Shown in pieces: positions 1 through 8,250 of a DNA stretch of 64,000 nucleotides. The position numbers and the translations under genes are program-made. The notes beneath the pieces were generated by a model. It was not told where the DNA came from. It made no database searches and was given only the letters and a program-made list of their open reading frames with translations. This DNA is from Bradyrhizobium sp. NP1 (GTDB taxonomy: Bacteria; Pseudomonadota; Alphaproteobacteria; Rhizobiales; Xanthobacteraceae): the NCBI RefSeq assembly GCF_030378205.1, contig NZ_CP127385.1:6674001-6738000 (forward strand), given 5' to 3'. The first letter of the stretch is position 1, and each line of letters opens with the position of its first letter.

Positions 1-140
1 TCCCCTGACCATCCGAGGTTCAAACCGACAACCGATCGGCCTGCCAATCAGTTCCACAGCATCGCTGGCGACGGGAAAAAGCGGCCGATCGATGGCCCGC
101 GCTTTCACGAATTACTGATCCCGGAATTGGCCGGTATGCG

Positions 141-165
141 GGAACCGGTTCCGGCCGGTTCCGTT
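141..165 (+). promoter_or_regulatory. EcfG-type (general stress response) promoter
   Basis: GGAAC at 141-145 and CGTT at 162-165 are separated by 16 bases. This matches the alphaproteobacterial EcfG consensus GGAAC-N16/17-CGTT. It lies about 40 bases upstream of the start codon of the small exported protein at 204, so transcription would start near 172 and give a leader of about 30 bases. The -35 half overlaps the palindrome GGAACCGGTTCC. The sequence match is direct; use by EcfG is inferred. Confidence 0.6.
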
Positions 166-203
166 GAGGCGCGGCCGGGGTGCACAACTTGGAGGTCTAT
201 CTC

Positions 204-419
204 ATGCGTAAACTGATTGTCGCCATCACCGCTATCGCCTTTGTTTCCGCGCTTTCCGCGCCCGTCCTCGCCCAGGACAAGGCGGGCGGCTCGACCGCGC
301 CCGCGGCGCAGAGCGGCGACACCATGAGCAAGGGCGAGGGCATGAAAATGAGCAAGAAGACGAGCAAGAAATCGAAGAAGTCGGCCAAGAAGTCCGGCGA
401 CGACACGATGAAGCAGTAG
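204..419 (+). CDS. Small exported lysine-rich protein, unknown function
   Basis: This is a 71-residue protein. A signal peptide (MRKLIVAITAIAFVSALSAPVLA) ends at an Ala-x-Ala type site before QDK. The mature part of under 50 residues is low-complexity, with a run of Lys/Ser (KKTSKKSKKSAKK) and several Met. The ATG at 204 is chosen because GGAGG lies at 191-195; an upstream in-frame GTG at 180 has no such site. An EcfG-like promoter precedes it and a strong hairpin terminator follows, so it is a monocistronic unit. Small basic periplasmic proteins of this kind are common in Bradyrhizobiaceae and are often stress-induced, but no function can be read from the sequence. Confidence 0.8.
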   Translation: MRKLIVAITAIAFVSALSAPVLAQDKAGGSTAPAAQSGDTMSKGEGMKMSKKTSKKSKKSAKKSGDDTMKQ

Positions 420-447
420 GCCGCCAGGCTGACGGCCAGCGTGCTCG

Positions 448-472
448 AAGGCCGCCCCCGGGCGGCCTTTTT
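448..472 (+). terminator. Rho-independent terminator
   Basis: A perfect 9-bp stem (AAGGCCGCC at 448-456 with GGCGGCCTT at 461-469) has a 4-base loop and runs into a T tract at 468-472. It lies 29 bases after the stop codon of the small Lys-rich protein gene. Confidence 0.85.
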
Positions 473-512
473 GCCTGGAGCTGACCCTGCCGGCACATTG
501 CGGCCTGATCGC

Positions 513-1028
513 TTACGGCGCGGCGAGCCCCACTTCCTTCAGCCGCTCGGCGAGCCAGACCGACAGCGCGCGGTCGACCACGCCGCCGACATAGACCTCC
601 GACGACGCGACGCCCTTGCGCGAAAGGATCACCATCACGCCGATCCAGTAGGCGAACCAGATGTGCGGATCGGTCAGCGCCCGCAGCTTGTGCTGGTCGT
701 GCTCGAGCGGCTGGTGGTTGGCCTCCTTGCGCAGCTCGATCGCGAGCAGGCAGTTGGGGATGGCGCGCTGGTGCACGACGATGTCGGGATAGATCGATTT
801 GGCGAGGTGATCGTCGGTCGAGACGATCGAGCCGTGCGGCAGCCGCAGCGTGCGCTCGCCGAGCCGGTCGTAGTCGCAATCGACCTCCCAGCCGGTGAAC
901 TGCTTCTCGATATAGACGGCGAGGCGATGGGTCAGCGCGCGCTCGCCGACATCCTTGTCGAGCAGAAACGTCTCATGCGCGAAGAATTCCTGGAGCGCGG
1001 CGACGACCTTGTTGAGCTCGGTCTGCAT
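513..1028 (-). CDS. Hypothetical protein with a PD-(D/E)XK nuclease-like core
   Basis: This is a 171-residue soluble protein with no signal peptide. GGGGGAGG lies just upstream of the ATG at 1028. The core reads YPDIVVHQR (residues 80-88), a turn, then LLAIELRKEAN (94-104), followed by a helix. This is the Asp-x(15)-Glu-x-Lys layout of PD-(D/E)XK nuclease folds, with D82 and E98 in the metal positions. The third position is Arg100 rather than Lys, and Lys101 follows directly. A preceding helix (ALTHRLAVYIEKQF) fits the usual N-terminal helix of such folds. It lies 40 bases downstream of the TPP enzyme gene on the same strand and may be co-transcribed. The nuclease relation is an inference from motif spacing; activity is unproven. 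Confidence 0.6.
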   Translation of the reverse strand: MQTELNKVVAALQEFFAHETFLLDKDVGERALTHRLAVYIEKQFTGWEVDCDYDRLGERTLRLPHGSIVSTDDHLAKSIYPDIVVHQRAIPNCLLAIELRKEANHQPLEHDQHKLRALTDPHIWFAYWIGVMVILSRKGVASSEVYVGGVVDRALSVWLAERLKEVGLAAP

Positions 1029-1068
1029 GTCGCCTCCCCCGCAACTTCCAACCCGCCGCGCCTTCGCG

Positions 1069-2616
1069 CTACATCTGCACTTCGATCAGCCGCGGCCCCG
1101 GCTCGGCGACCGCTTCAGCGAGCGCCTTGTTGAGCTCGTCGGCGGTCGTCACCGCGCGGCCGGGCACGCCCATGCCGCGGGCCAGCGCGACGAAATCGAT
1201 GGTCGGCCGGTCGAGCTTGAGCATGTCCTGGGCGCGCTTGCCCGGCTCACCGGCGCCGACGCCGTCGAACTCGCCGCGCAGGATCTGATAGATGCGGTTG
1301 GCGAACACGATGGTGACGACGTCGAGACCCTCGCGCGCCTGGGTCCACAGCGACTGGATGGTGTACATCGCACTGCCGTCGCCGACCATGCAGAGCACCT
1401 TGCGGTCGGGGCAGGCGACCGCGGCCCCGGTCGCAACCGGTGTCGAGAAGCCGATCGAGCCGCCCATGTTCTGCAGCCAATCGTGAGGGCGAGCGGCCGC
1501 CGTCAGCGGGAAGAAGCCGCGTCCGGTGGTGATGGACTCGTCGACCACGATGGCGTTCTCGGGCATCGCATAGCCGATCGCCTGCGCGATCGTGGCGTAG
1601 TTCAGCGCACCCGTAGGCTTGACGATCTCCGCGAGCTTCTGCGGCTTGACGTCGGCAGGCTTGGCGCCGAGCGCATCGCTAAGCGCTTCCAGCGCGGCGA
1701 TCGAGTTGTCGCCCCAGGCCGTCATGCGATGGACCTCGCAACCTTCCGGCCTGAGCACGCTCGGCTTGTTCGGATAGGCGAAGAAGGCGATGGGATCGTT
1801 GGCCTCGACCAGCACGATGTTCTTGAAATCCTTCAACAGCGGCAGCGCCTGCTCGATCACGTAAGGGATGCGGTCGATCGAGAAGCGGCCGCGGCCGCGC
1901 GCCATGCGCGGATGATAGGTCTGGCCCAATACCTTGCAGCCGGTCTTGCCGGCGATCTGCTGCGCCAGCGCCAGCCCGCGCTCGGACAGCGCATTGCCGG
2001 TGACGAGCAGCAGGTTCTGCGTGCCGCCGCTGTGCAGGATCTTCGCGGCCTTGGCGACTGCATCGGAGGAGAAGCCCGGCTGCTGGGCGGGCGGCGGAAC
2101 CTTGGCGATACCGTCGGCCTCGTTCCAGGCGGTGTCCGCGGGCAGGATCAGGGTTGCGATCTGCGGCGGCGCGCTTTTCGCCGCCGCGATCGCCGCGGCG
2201 CCGTCGGCGGCAACCGCCTTGGCGTTGGGCGAGGTCCGTACCCAGTCCGACATCGGCCGCGCCAGGCCCTCGATATCAGAGGTCAGCGGCGCGTTGTAGC
2301 CGATGTGATAGGTGGCGTGCTGGCCGACGATGTTGACGATGCCTGAACGCGCCTTCTTGGCGTTGTGCAGGTTGGCAAGCCCGTTGGCGAGCCCGGGGCC
2401 GAGATGCAGCAGCGTCGAGGCCGGCGTGCCCTTCATGCGGAAATAGCCGTCGGCAGCGCCAGTCACCACGCCCTCGAACAGGCCGAGCACGCAGCGCATG
2501 CCCTCGACGCGGTCGAGCGCCGCGACAAAATGCATCTCGGAGGTGCCGGGATTGGCGAAACAGACGTCGACGCCGCCTGCGACCAGGGTCCGCACCAGAC
2601 TTTCCGCACCGTTCAT
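1069..2616 (-). CDS. Thiamine pyrophosphate-dependent acetolactate synthase-family enzyme
   Basis: This 515-residue protein has the full three-domain layout of the TPP-dependent decarboxylase/synthase superfamily. The N-terminal Pyr domain contains FANPGTSEMHF with the cofactor-activating Glu, the middle domain follows, and the C-terminal PP domain has VGDGSAMYTIQSLW and NRIYQIL in the GDG...N position. It resembles the putative acetolactate synthase/benzoylformate decarboxylase-like enzymes that act on 2-oxoacids; the substrate cannot be told. The ATG at 2616 is preferred over one 69 bases upstream because GGGAGAGG lies 6 bases before it. A second member of the superfamily occurs at 14540. 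No acetolactate synthase regulatory subunit is nearby, which argues against a role in branched-chain amino acid synthesis. Confidence 0.85.
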   Translation of the reverse strand: MNGAESLVRTLVAGGVDVCFANPGTSEMHFVAALDRVEGMRCVLGLFEGVVTGAADGYFRMKGTPASTLLHLGPGLANGLANLHNAKKARSGIVNIVGQHATYHIGYNAPLTSDIEGLARPMSDWVRTSPNAKAVAADGAAAIAAAKSAPPQIATLILPADTAWNEADGIAKVPPPAQQPGFSSDAVAKAAKILHSGGTQNLLLVTGNALSERGLALAQQIAGKTGCKVLGQTYHPRMARGRGRFSIDRIPYVIEQALPLLKDFKNIVLVEANDPIAFFAYPNKPSVLRPEGCEVHRMTAWGDNSIAALEALSDALGAKPADVKPQKLAEIVKPTGALNYATIAQAIGYAMPENAIVVDESITTGRGFFPLTAAARPHDWLQNMGGSIGFSTPVATGAAVACPDRKVLCMVGDGSAMYTIQSLWTQAREGLDVVTIVFANRIYQILRGEFDGVGAGEPGKRAQDMLKLDRPTIDFVALARGMGVPGRAVTTADELNKALAEAVAEPGPRLIEVQM

Positions 2617-2849
2617 CGTTCCTCTCCCGTTCGCACGCTCGTTCTCGGCGGCGAGATTGTCGGTTGTCAGTGTCTGATCAATCATTGTTCGCGGCCTCAG
2701 TCAAAGGGGGCACGGGCATTGCTGGTACGCAGAGGCTTTCTTAACCGCCCTATCCGAAAGCGGCGCCGTCGCGCCGGAGAGACTTGCGAAATCGCCGCCG
2801 ATATGGCCTCCTTTTGTGGGCAGAATCCACCTTTTCGCGAGAGAACAAA

Positions 2850-3428
2850 ATGACCCGGGCGCTGGCTCTCTTGGTTGTGGCAGCAGCATTGTTGGCAACC
2901 AGCCAGCCCTCACGCGCCCAGGGCGTCGACATGCGCGACATCATGGGCGGCGGGCCGAACTTCTTCCAGCACGGCAGCGGCGGCAGCCCGATCCCGCGGC
3001 AGACGGTCTACTACCCGACGAATTACGCGCCCGGCACCATCGTGGTGAACACCGCCGAGCGGCGGCTTTACCTGGTGCTGTCCAACGGCCAGGCGCTGCG
3101 CTACGGCATCGGCGTCGGCCGCGACGGCTTCCGCTGGGGCGGCGTGCACCACGTCTCGGCGAAGCGGGAATGGCCCGGCTGGACGCCCCCGGCGCAGATG
3201 CGCCGACGCCGGCCCGATCTGCCCGGGCACATGGCCGGCGGCATCGAAAATCCGCTTGGCGCCCGCGCGCTTTATCTCGGCTCGACGCTCTATCGCATCC
3301 ACGGCTCCAACGAGCCGGAGACGATCGGCCAGGCGGTGTCCTCCGGCTGCTTCCGCATGACCAACGAGGACGTCATCGACCTCTATGACCGCGTCGGCGT
3401 CGGCACCACCGTGGTGGTGAAGAACTAG
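2850..3428 (+). CDS. L,D-transpeptidase (YkuD/ErfK family)
   Basis: This 192-residue secreted enzyme begins with a signal peptide of about 24 residues (MTRALALLVVAAALLATSQPSRA). The YkuD catalytic domain spans about residues 50-190. It contains GTIVVNTAERRLYLV at its start and the active-site block HGSNEPETIGQAVSSGCFRM, where His precedes the nucleophile Cys167. Such enzymes form 3-3 crosslinks in peptidoglycan or attach proteins to it in the periplasm, and several rhizobial genomes carry many paralogues. The ATG at 2850 is chosen because the longer reading (from 2784) would bury the signal peptide. It is divergent from the TPP enzyme across 233 bases in which no clear promoter was seen. Confidence 0.9.
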   Translation: MTRALALLVVAAALLATSQPSRAQGVDMRDIMGGGPNFFQHGSGGSPIPRQTVYYPTNYAPGTIVVNTAERRLYLVLSNGQALRYGIGVGRDGFRWGGVHHVSAKREWPGWTPPAQMRRRRPDLPGHMAGGIENPLGARALYLGSTLYRIHGSNEPETIGQAVSSGCFRMTNEDVIDLYDRVGVGTTVVVKN

Positions 3429-3500
3429 GCTTGGCACCCGGGCCAACTGCGTTCCGGCCCGCGCTTGCACCGGCCGAAGCGTTGCGGCAGCGTGGCGCCG

Positions 3501-4304
3501 ATGTTCATCCTCCCCCTTACGCTTCCGCGCATCGCCGTCATCTCGCTGGCGGCCTTCATGCTTGCTGCCGGACTATCGGCTGCATGGGGTGAAATCCCCG
3601 CGATCGCCCAGCGCCAGCGCGCGGAAAAGAAGGTCTTCACCGACGGCGAGATCACCGACGGCTTCATGAAGACGGTATTCGGGGCCGAATTCCACCTGGC
3701 CGGACGCGTCGATCGTGTCCGCAAATATGTCGCCCCGGTGCGGGTGTTCGCCGACGGCAACCGCGCCGACCGCAAGGCGCAACTGGCCAGGGTGGTCGCC
3801 GACATCGCCGCGCGCGTCCAGCATCTCGACATCGCGATGGCCAAGACCCGCGACGAGGCCAATGTGGTGGTCACGCTGGTGCGCGATCGCGATCTCAATC
3901 GGACCATCACCGCGTTCTACGGCAGCGAGCGGGCGCGCGAAATCAGGACCTCGCTCGATCCGCAATGCCTCTCCGGCTTCCGCAAGAACGAGCAGTTCGA
4001 GATCGAGCATTCCGACGTCATCCTCACGGTCGACAACGGCGACTTCGTGTTTCTCGACTGCGCCTATGAGGAGCTGCTGCAAGCTCTCGGGCCGATCAAC
4101 GACACCGACAGCGTGCCCTGGACCATGTTCAACGACGAGGTCTCGATGGGTTTCTTCGATGTCTTTGACCAGTACATCCTCAATCTGCTCTACGACCCGC
4201 GCATCAAGCCCGGCATGACGGTTACCGAGGTTCGCGCGGTGCTGCCGGAGGTGCTGGGTGACGTGCGGGCGTGGATCGCCAAGGTGAACAAGCTGCCGCC
4301 GTGA
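3501..4304 (+). CDS. DUF2927 family exported protein
   Basis: This is a protein of about 267 residues with an N-terminal hydrophobic signal or anchor segment (residues 5-30). The remainder matches the DUF2927 layout as I know it: a central region with a conserved Cys (QCLSGFRK), then VILTVDNGDFVFLDCAYEE, then a distinctive tail with SVPWTMFNDEVSMGFF and YDPRIKPGMT. Function is unknown; members are predicted periplasmic or lipoprotein-like proteins in alphaproteobacteria. The ATG at 3501 is selected over a TTG at 3465 because neither has a strong Shine-Dalgarno site and the hydrophobic segment follows the ATG directly. It ends 4 bases before the convergent M48 peptidase gene. Confidence 0.8.
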   Translation: MFILPLTLPRIAVISLAAFMLAAGLSAAWGEIPAIAQRQRAEKKVFTDGEITDGFMKTVFGAEFHLAGRVDRVRKYVAPVRVFADGNRADRKAQLARVVADIAARVQHLDIAMAKTRDEANVVVTLVRDRDLNRTITAFYGSERAREIRTSLDPQCLSGFRKNEQFEIEHSDVILTVDNGDFVFLDCAYEELLQALGPINDTDSVPWTMFNDEVSMGFFDVFDQYILNLLYDPRIKPGMTVTEVRAVLPEVLGDVRAWIAKVNKLPP

Positions 4305-4308
4305 CGCG

Positions 4309-5427
4309 CTAATTCCCGCCGCCACAGATCGCCTTCAGCGAGGTCCATTCGTCCGCATTGAGCAGCGGCGGTCCGCTGACCGGACGATCCGCCGCGCGCA
4401 TCCGCTGCAGGCGGTCCTCGCTCAGCGGATGGCTCGCCAGGATCGACAGCGTCTTGTCGACCTCCTTGCCCGTGATGCGAAACATCAGCTCGCCCATCGC
4501 ACTGGCCGGGCGGCCGAGCCGGTGCATCACCTCGATCGAGAACGTATCGGCGCCCTCCTCCGCCTCGCGCGAATAGGACGCCGTGACCAGCGAGCGCGAG
4601 GCGAAGATCAGCGCGCTCGAGCCCGTGACGTCGCCGAACAATAGCCCGATCAGGAACGAGGTGCCGCCCCTGTAGATCAGCTCGCGCATGTTGTCGCGGT
4701 GCTTCAGATGACCGAGCTCGTGCGCGAGCACGCCGGCAAGCTCGTCGGCATTCGCCGCCCGCGCCAGCAGGCCGCTTAGCAGATAGACCCTGCCGCCCGG
4801 CAGCGCGAAGGCGTTGGGCACGGGCGTCGAGACCACGGCGGCCTGCACCGGCCCCGGCAGCTCGGCGGCCTCGCGCAAGCGGTCCATGAGCTTCGCGAAA
4901 GCCGCCTGTCCGGCGGCGGCGCCGCAGGTCTTGCCGCCGAACATCGCGTGGACCTGGACATTGGCCGCATCGCCGACGCGCCGCTCGATGCCGGCCGGCA
5001 CCAGCGGGGCAAGGCGGTCCGCGGCATAGGGAACGCCGAACAAAACCACCAGCACGATGGAAAGGGTTGCGGCCAGCGACCAGCCGACGATGACGGCAAC
5101 GCCGCGGCCATGGGCATTGGCGTCGAGCGCGGCGCAGCGCGAGATGAGTGCCGCCGAGAGGTCCGCATCCGCGATTTCCAGCCGCGCCAAAGGCGGTGCA
5201 GTCTGGCAGCTCACGCGCAGCGTGCCCGCGGGGCTGTCGGCGCGCCGGATGTCCGCATAGTCCCAGAACAGCGGCGGGCTGCCGTCCTCGCTGATCTCGA
5301 GCCGGTCGGTAAAGGTGAGCTGGACACGCCGCCGGCGGCTCGACTGGCCGTCGAAAAAGATCGCCGACGCCTGCGGCGCGGCCGCGCTCGTCTGCGTCGG
5401 TACCGCGTCCATCGGAACGTCGTTCAT
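4309..5427 (-). CDS. M48-family zinc metallopeptidase
   Basis: This is a 372-residue membrane protease. Its cytosolic N-terminal region of about 110 residues is followed by one transmembrane helix (GVAVIVGWSLAATLSIVLVVLFGV) and an M48 peptidase domain with the zinc-binding HELGHLKH (HExxH at 236-240) and a downstream Glu in SREAEEGAD. Further on comes SHPLSEDRLQRM, the conserved C-terminal block of Ste24/HtpX/YfgC relatives. It probably degrades misfolded envelope proteins. Its start lies 3 bases after the stop codon of the DUF898 gene, so the two form an operon and probably work together. The N-terminal region, with a small beta-rich part, is unlike that of HtpX. Confidence 0.9.
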   Translation of the reverse strand: MNDVPMDAVPTQTSAAAPQASAIFFDGQSSRRRRVQLTFTDRLEISEDGSPPLFWDYADIRRADSPAGTLRVSCQTAPPLARLEIADADLSAALISRCAALDANAHGRGVAVIVGWSLAATLSIVLVVLFGVPYAADRLAPLVPAGIERRVGDAANVQVHAMFGGKTCGAAAGQAAFAKLMDRLREAAELPGPVQAAVVSTPVPNAFALPGGRVYLLSGLLARAANADELAGVLAHELGHLKHRDNMRELIYRGGTSFLIGLLFGDVTGSSALIFASRSLVTASYSREAEEGADTFSIEVMHRLGRPASAMGELMFRITGKEVDKTLSILASHPLSEDRLQRMRAADRPVSGPPLLNADEWTSLKAICGGGN

Positions 5428-5430
5428 GGA

Positions 5431-6636
5431 TCAGAACCCGGCGACATCGAGCCCGTCGGCAAAGCCCTCGCCCAGCGCGCTGGCGAGATCGCCGATGGCG
5501 GTCACGTTCTCGGCCGCCGCGATGTTGTAGACGGTCGTCGTTGCGGCTACCCGGCTCCAGACGTCGCGCATCAAATAGAGCCGCATCACGACGTTCAGCG
5601 CGAGGATGAGCAGCAGATAGCCCAAGAGGCCTAGCACGATCATGGGTATGCTCTGCTGCGCATGGCCGGACATGAACAGCTTCGCGATATCCGTCCGGCT
5701 CGCGCCTGCGACCAGGGCCGCGCAGAGCAGCATGTAGAGCGGAAACACGATCGAGAACAGCAAGAACCAGCCGATCACCTTCCAGTAGAGACCGGCGAGC
5801 GCGCTGGACTCCAGCTTGGATTCGAACTGAACGCCGCCGAACCGGATGCCCGAAACCCACCAGCGCCACTCGATGGCCTTGAAGGTCGCATAAAGGAACG
5901 GCGCTGCGACCACCGCAAGCAGCGGCGCCGGCGGGATCCACTTGGTGAGCGCGAGCGCGGCCAGCAGGGCGATGCCAGCGAACCAGATCCACCAGCCCTG
6001 CTTGAAGAACTCCCAGCCGCGGCCGTCGAAATCGCCCGGCAGGCCGCCATAGTAGGAATGCTGCATCTTGTAGCGCTCGAGCGCCGCCTCGCGCCAGGGC
6101 AATGCGAGGCCCAGCGTCAGCAGCACCAGCAGCCCCCACAGCGTGGCGCGGCCCGCATAGGCCCAGCCCGAACCATCCATCCAGAACCGCACGCCGCGCC
6201 AGACCGTGCGGGTGAGCCGATAGCGCCGCGCGCGATAGACCGCGAACTGACCGAACACGTAGAAGAACGCGAGCAGCGGAAAGCTGGCGAATGCCCTGAA
6301 GCGCTCGACCTCGAGGCCGACCAGGAAATAGGCGAGATAAACCGGCACCAGGATCGCCAGCGCGAACAGGAAGCCGATCAGCAGCTCCCGGCCGCGCCCG
6401 GTATATTCGGCCGCGTCGCCGTCGATCAGCGTGTTCGACCACAGATGACGGCGGATGTCGGTGGCGAGCCAGAAGCGGTAGAAGCCGACAGTGATGAGCT
6501 CGAGCCCGGCGCCGCGGCTCACCAGGCGGAAGAAGGCGCCGCGATCGCCGGAAAACGCGACCGCCGCCGGCAATGGTGGCGGCGACGGCGACGGCGGTGG
6601 GGGCGGATGCAACGGCTCCCAACGCAACTGGTCCAT
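5431..6636 (-). CDS. DUF898 (YjgN-like) multi-spanning membrane protein
   Basis: This is a 401-residue integral membrane protein. A short Pro-rich head (PPPPPSPSPPPLP) precedes the family-typical block FSGDRGAFFRLVSRGAGLELITVGFYRFW. Six or more hydrophobic helices follow, with the repeated pattern YRARRYRLTRTVWRGVRF...GSGWAYAGRATLWG. It belongs to the DUF898/YjgN family, whose function is unknown. It is the first gene of a two-gene unit with the M48 peptidase, a pairing often seen in alphaproteobacteria that suggests the peptidase and the membrane protein act in one complex. The start ATG at 6636 follows a 225-base gap that holds an inverted repeat. Confidence 0.85.
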   Translation of the reverse strand: MDQLRWEPLHPPPPPSPSPPPLPAAVAFSGDRGAFFRLVSRGAGLELITVGFYRFWLATDIRRHLWSNTLIDGDAAEYTGRGRELLIGFLFALAILVPVYLAYFLVGLEVERFRAFASFPLLAFFYVFGQFAVYRARRYRLTRTVWRGVRFWMDGSGWAYAGRATLWGLLVLLTLGLALPWREAALERYKMQHSYYGGLPGDFDGRGWEFFKQGWWIWFAGIALLAALALTKWIPPAPLLAVVAAPFLYATFKAIEWRWWVSGIRFGGVQFESKLESSALAGLYWKVIGWFLLFSIVFPLYMLLCAALVAGASRTDIAKLFMSGHAQQSIPMIVLGLLGYLLLILALNVVMRLYLMRDVWSRVAATTTVYNIAAAENVTAIGDLASALGEGFADGLDVAGF

Positions 6637-6671
6637 GGATCAACCCCCGGATCAATCAACCGAAACGAGCG

Positions 6672-6708
6672 GACAAATCTCGACGAAACCATAGATTAGA
6701 GATTTGTC
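6672..6708. promoter_or_regulatory. Inverted repeat upstream of the DUF898/M48 unit
   Basis: GACAAATCTC at 6672-6681 and GAGATTTGTC at 6699-6708 form a perfect 10-bp inverted repeat with a 17-base spacer. It lies 36 bases upstream of the DUF898 start codon. It could be an operator or a hairpin in the leader. No regulator gene is adjacent. Confidence 0.35.
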
Positions 6709-6861
6709 GGTCCCGTGACCACCCGGATTGGAAGGCTACCCAAAGGCTGAGTGAAGATACCGCTAACGCTTTCCAGCGCTTTGCGCGGCAACCGGAAATG
6801 CTTCACTTTTCGTCATGGCCGGCCAGCTCCCCGCCACGTCATTTTTTTTGCGGAACACGCG

Positions 6862-8034
6862 TCAGACGGTCTTTTCGAACAGCTCGCGCCCGATCAGCAT
6901 GCGGCGGATTTCGCTGGTGCCGGCGCCGATTTCGTAGAGCTTGGCGTCGCGCAGCAATCGCCCGGTGGGATAGTCGTTGATGTAGCCGTTGCCGCCGAGC
7001 AGCTGGATGGCGTCGAGCGCGACCAGCGTCGCCTTCTCCGCGGCATAGAGGATCGCGCCGGCGGCGTCCTCGCGCGTGGTCTCGCCGCGGTCGCAGGCTT
7101 TCGCCACCGCATAGACATAGGCGCGCGACGCGTTCATCGTCGTGTACATGTCGGCGATCTTGCCCTGCACGAGCTGGAAGGCGCCGATCGGCTGACCGAA
7201 CTGCTTGCGCTCGTGCACATAGGGCAGCACGACATCCATGCAGGCCTGCATGATGCCGATCGGGCCCGCCGCCAGCACCGCGCGCTCATAATCGAGGCCG
7301 CTCATCAGGACGTTGACGCCGCGTCCGACCTCGCCGAGCACGTTCTCTTCCGGCACCTCGCAATTGTCGAACACCAGCTCGCAGGTGTCGGAGCCGCGCA
7401 TGCCGAGCTTGTCGAGCTTCTGCGCCGTGGAAAATCCCTTCATGCCCTTCTCGATCAGGAAGGCCGTGATGCCGCGCGAGCCGGCAGCCGGATCGGTCTT
7501 GGCGTAGACCACCAGCGTATCGGCTACGGGTCCGTTGGTGATCCACATCTTGCTGCCGTTGAGCACATAGCGATCGCCCTTCTTCTCGGCGCGCGTCGCC
7601 ATCGACACCACGTCGGAGCCGGCATTCGGCTCCGACATCGCGAGCGAGCCGACATGGTCGCCGGAAATCAGCTTCGGCAGATATTTGCGCTTCTGCGCGT
7701 CGCTGCCGTTGCGGCGGATCTGGTTGACGCAGAGGTTGGAATGCGCGCCGTAGGAAAGGCCGACCGCGGCGGACGCCCGCGAAATCTCCTCGACCGCGAT
7801 GCAGTGCTCGAGGTAGCCGAGCCCGGAACCGCCATACTCCTCCTCGACCGTGATGCCGTGCAGGCCGAGCGCGCCGATCTTCGGCCAGAGGTCGCGCGGG
7901 AACTGGTTGGAGCGGTCGATCTCCGCGGCGCGCGGGGCGATCTCGTTGCTGGCGAAATCATGGACCGTCTCGCGGATGGCGTCGGCGGTTTCGCCGAGGT
8001 CGAAATTGAACATCCGATAGGCGTTGGGGATCAT
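6862..8034 (-). CDS. ivd: Isovaleryl-CoA dehydrogenase
   Basis: This 390-residue acyl-CoA dehydrogenase oxidises isovaleryl-CoA to 3-methylcrotonyl-CoA in leucine breakdown, passing electrons to ETF. The flavin and substrate signatures are present: [34 protein letters not shown], and [22 protein letters not shown]. Two features point to isovaleryl-CoA dehydrogenase. The usual C-terminal catalytic Glu is replaced by Gly-Ala in [13 protein letters not shown] Glu in helix G ([14 protein letters not shown]) fits the alternative catalytic base of this subfamily. The other leucine-pathway genes (methylcrotonyl-CoA carboxylase, HMG-CoA lyase) are not in the window. It is divergent from the P450 operon. 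An internal ATG seven codons in is an alternative start. Confidence 0.9.
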   Translation of the reverse strand: MIPNAYRMFNFDLGETADAIRETVHDFASNEIAPRAAEIDRSNQFPRDLWPKIGALGLHGITVEEEYGGSGLGYLEHCIAVEEISRASAAVGLSYGAHSNLCVNQIRRNGSDAQKRKYLPKLISGDHVGSLAMSEPNAGSDVVSMATRAEKKGDRYVLNGSKMWITNGPVADTLVVYAKTDPAAGSRGITAFLIEKGMKGFSTAQKLDKLGMRGSDTCELVFDNCEVPEENVLGEVGRGVNVLMSGLDYERAVLAAGPIGIMQACMDVVLPYVHERKQFGQPIGAFQLVQGKIADMYTTMNASRAYVYAVAKACDRGETTREDAAGAILYAAEKATLVALDAIQLLGGNGYINDYPTGRLLRDAKLYEIGAGTSEIRRMLIGRELFEKTV

Positions 8035-8114
8035 GGCCGGCGTCTCCGCGCAAGTCTGGCGTCTGCAATTTCGCTATAGGCTTAGCCTCTGCCGCCGCGC
8101 TTGTCACGGGAAAT

Positions 8115-8130
8115 GATACGGCTCCGTATC
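8115..8130. promoter_or_regulatory. Palindromic operator candidate between ivd and the P450 operon
   Basis: GATACGGCTCCGTATC at 8115-8130 is a perfect 7-bp inverted repeat with a 2-base centre. It follows a TTGTCA (8101-8106) that could act as a -35 element for the rightward P450 operon, whose first ATG is at 8251. Short ACGG-N2-CCGT palindromes of this kind are typical of TetR-family operators. No regulator gene lies next to it, so the protein that would bind is unknown. Confidence 0.45.
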
Positions 8131-8250
8131 GCCCTCCGGCCGCCGGAGCGCCAACCCCGACTCGCCCTTGCCCTGAACGGCAGCCCGGGGTGTAATTCGC
8201 TCAAAATTACCGCCGGCCAGCGGCGGACGAAACCAATCTGGGAGAGGCCC

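Noticed and set aside
1..60. A tRNA T-arm-like TTCAAAC near the left end
   Set aside because: The flanking bases do not form a stem and no other tRNA arms are present.
955..2346. Long plus-strand open frame opposite the TPP enzyme
   Set aside because: Arg/Ala/Gly-rich translation typical of high-GC shadows; the minus-strand TPP enzyme has clear motifs and a Shine-Dalgarno site.
4190..6655. An 821-codon minus-strand frame spanning the M48 and DUF898 genes
   Set aside because: It is an alternative frame of two well-supported genes, with low-complexity Arg-rich translation and no motif.
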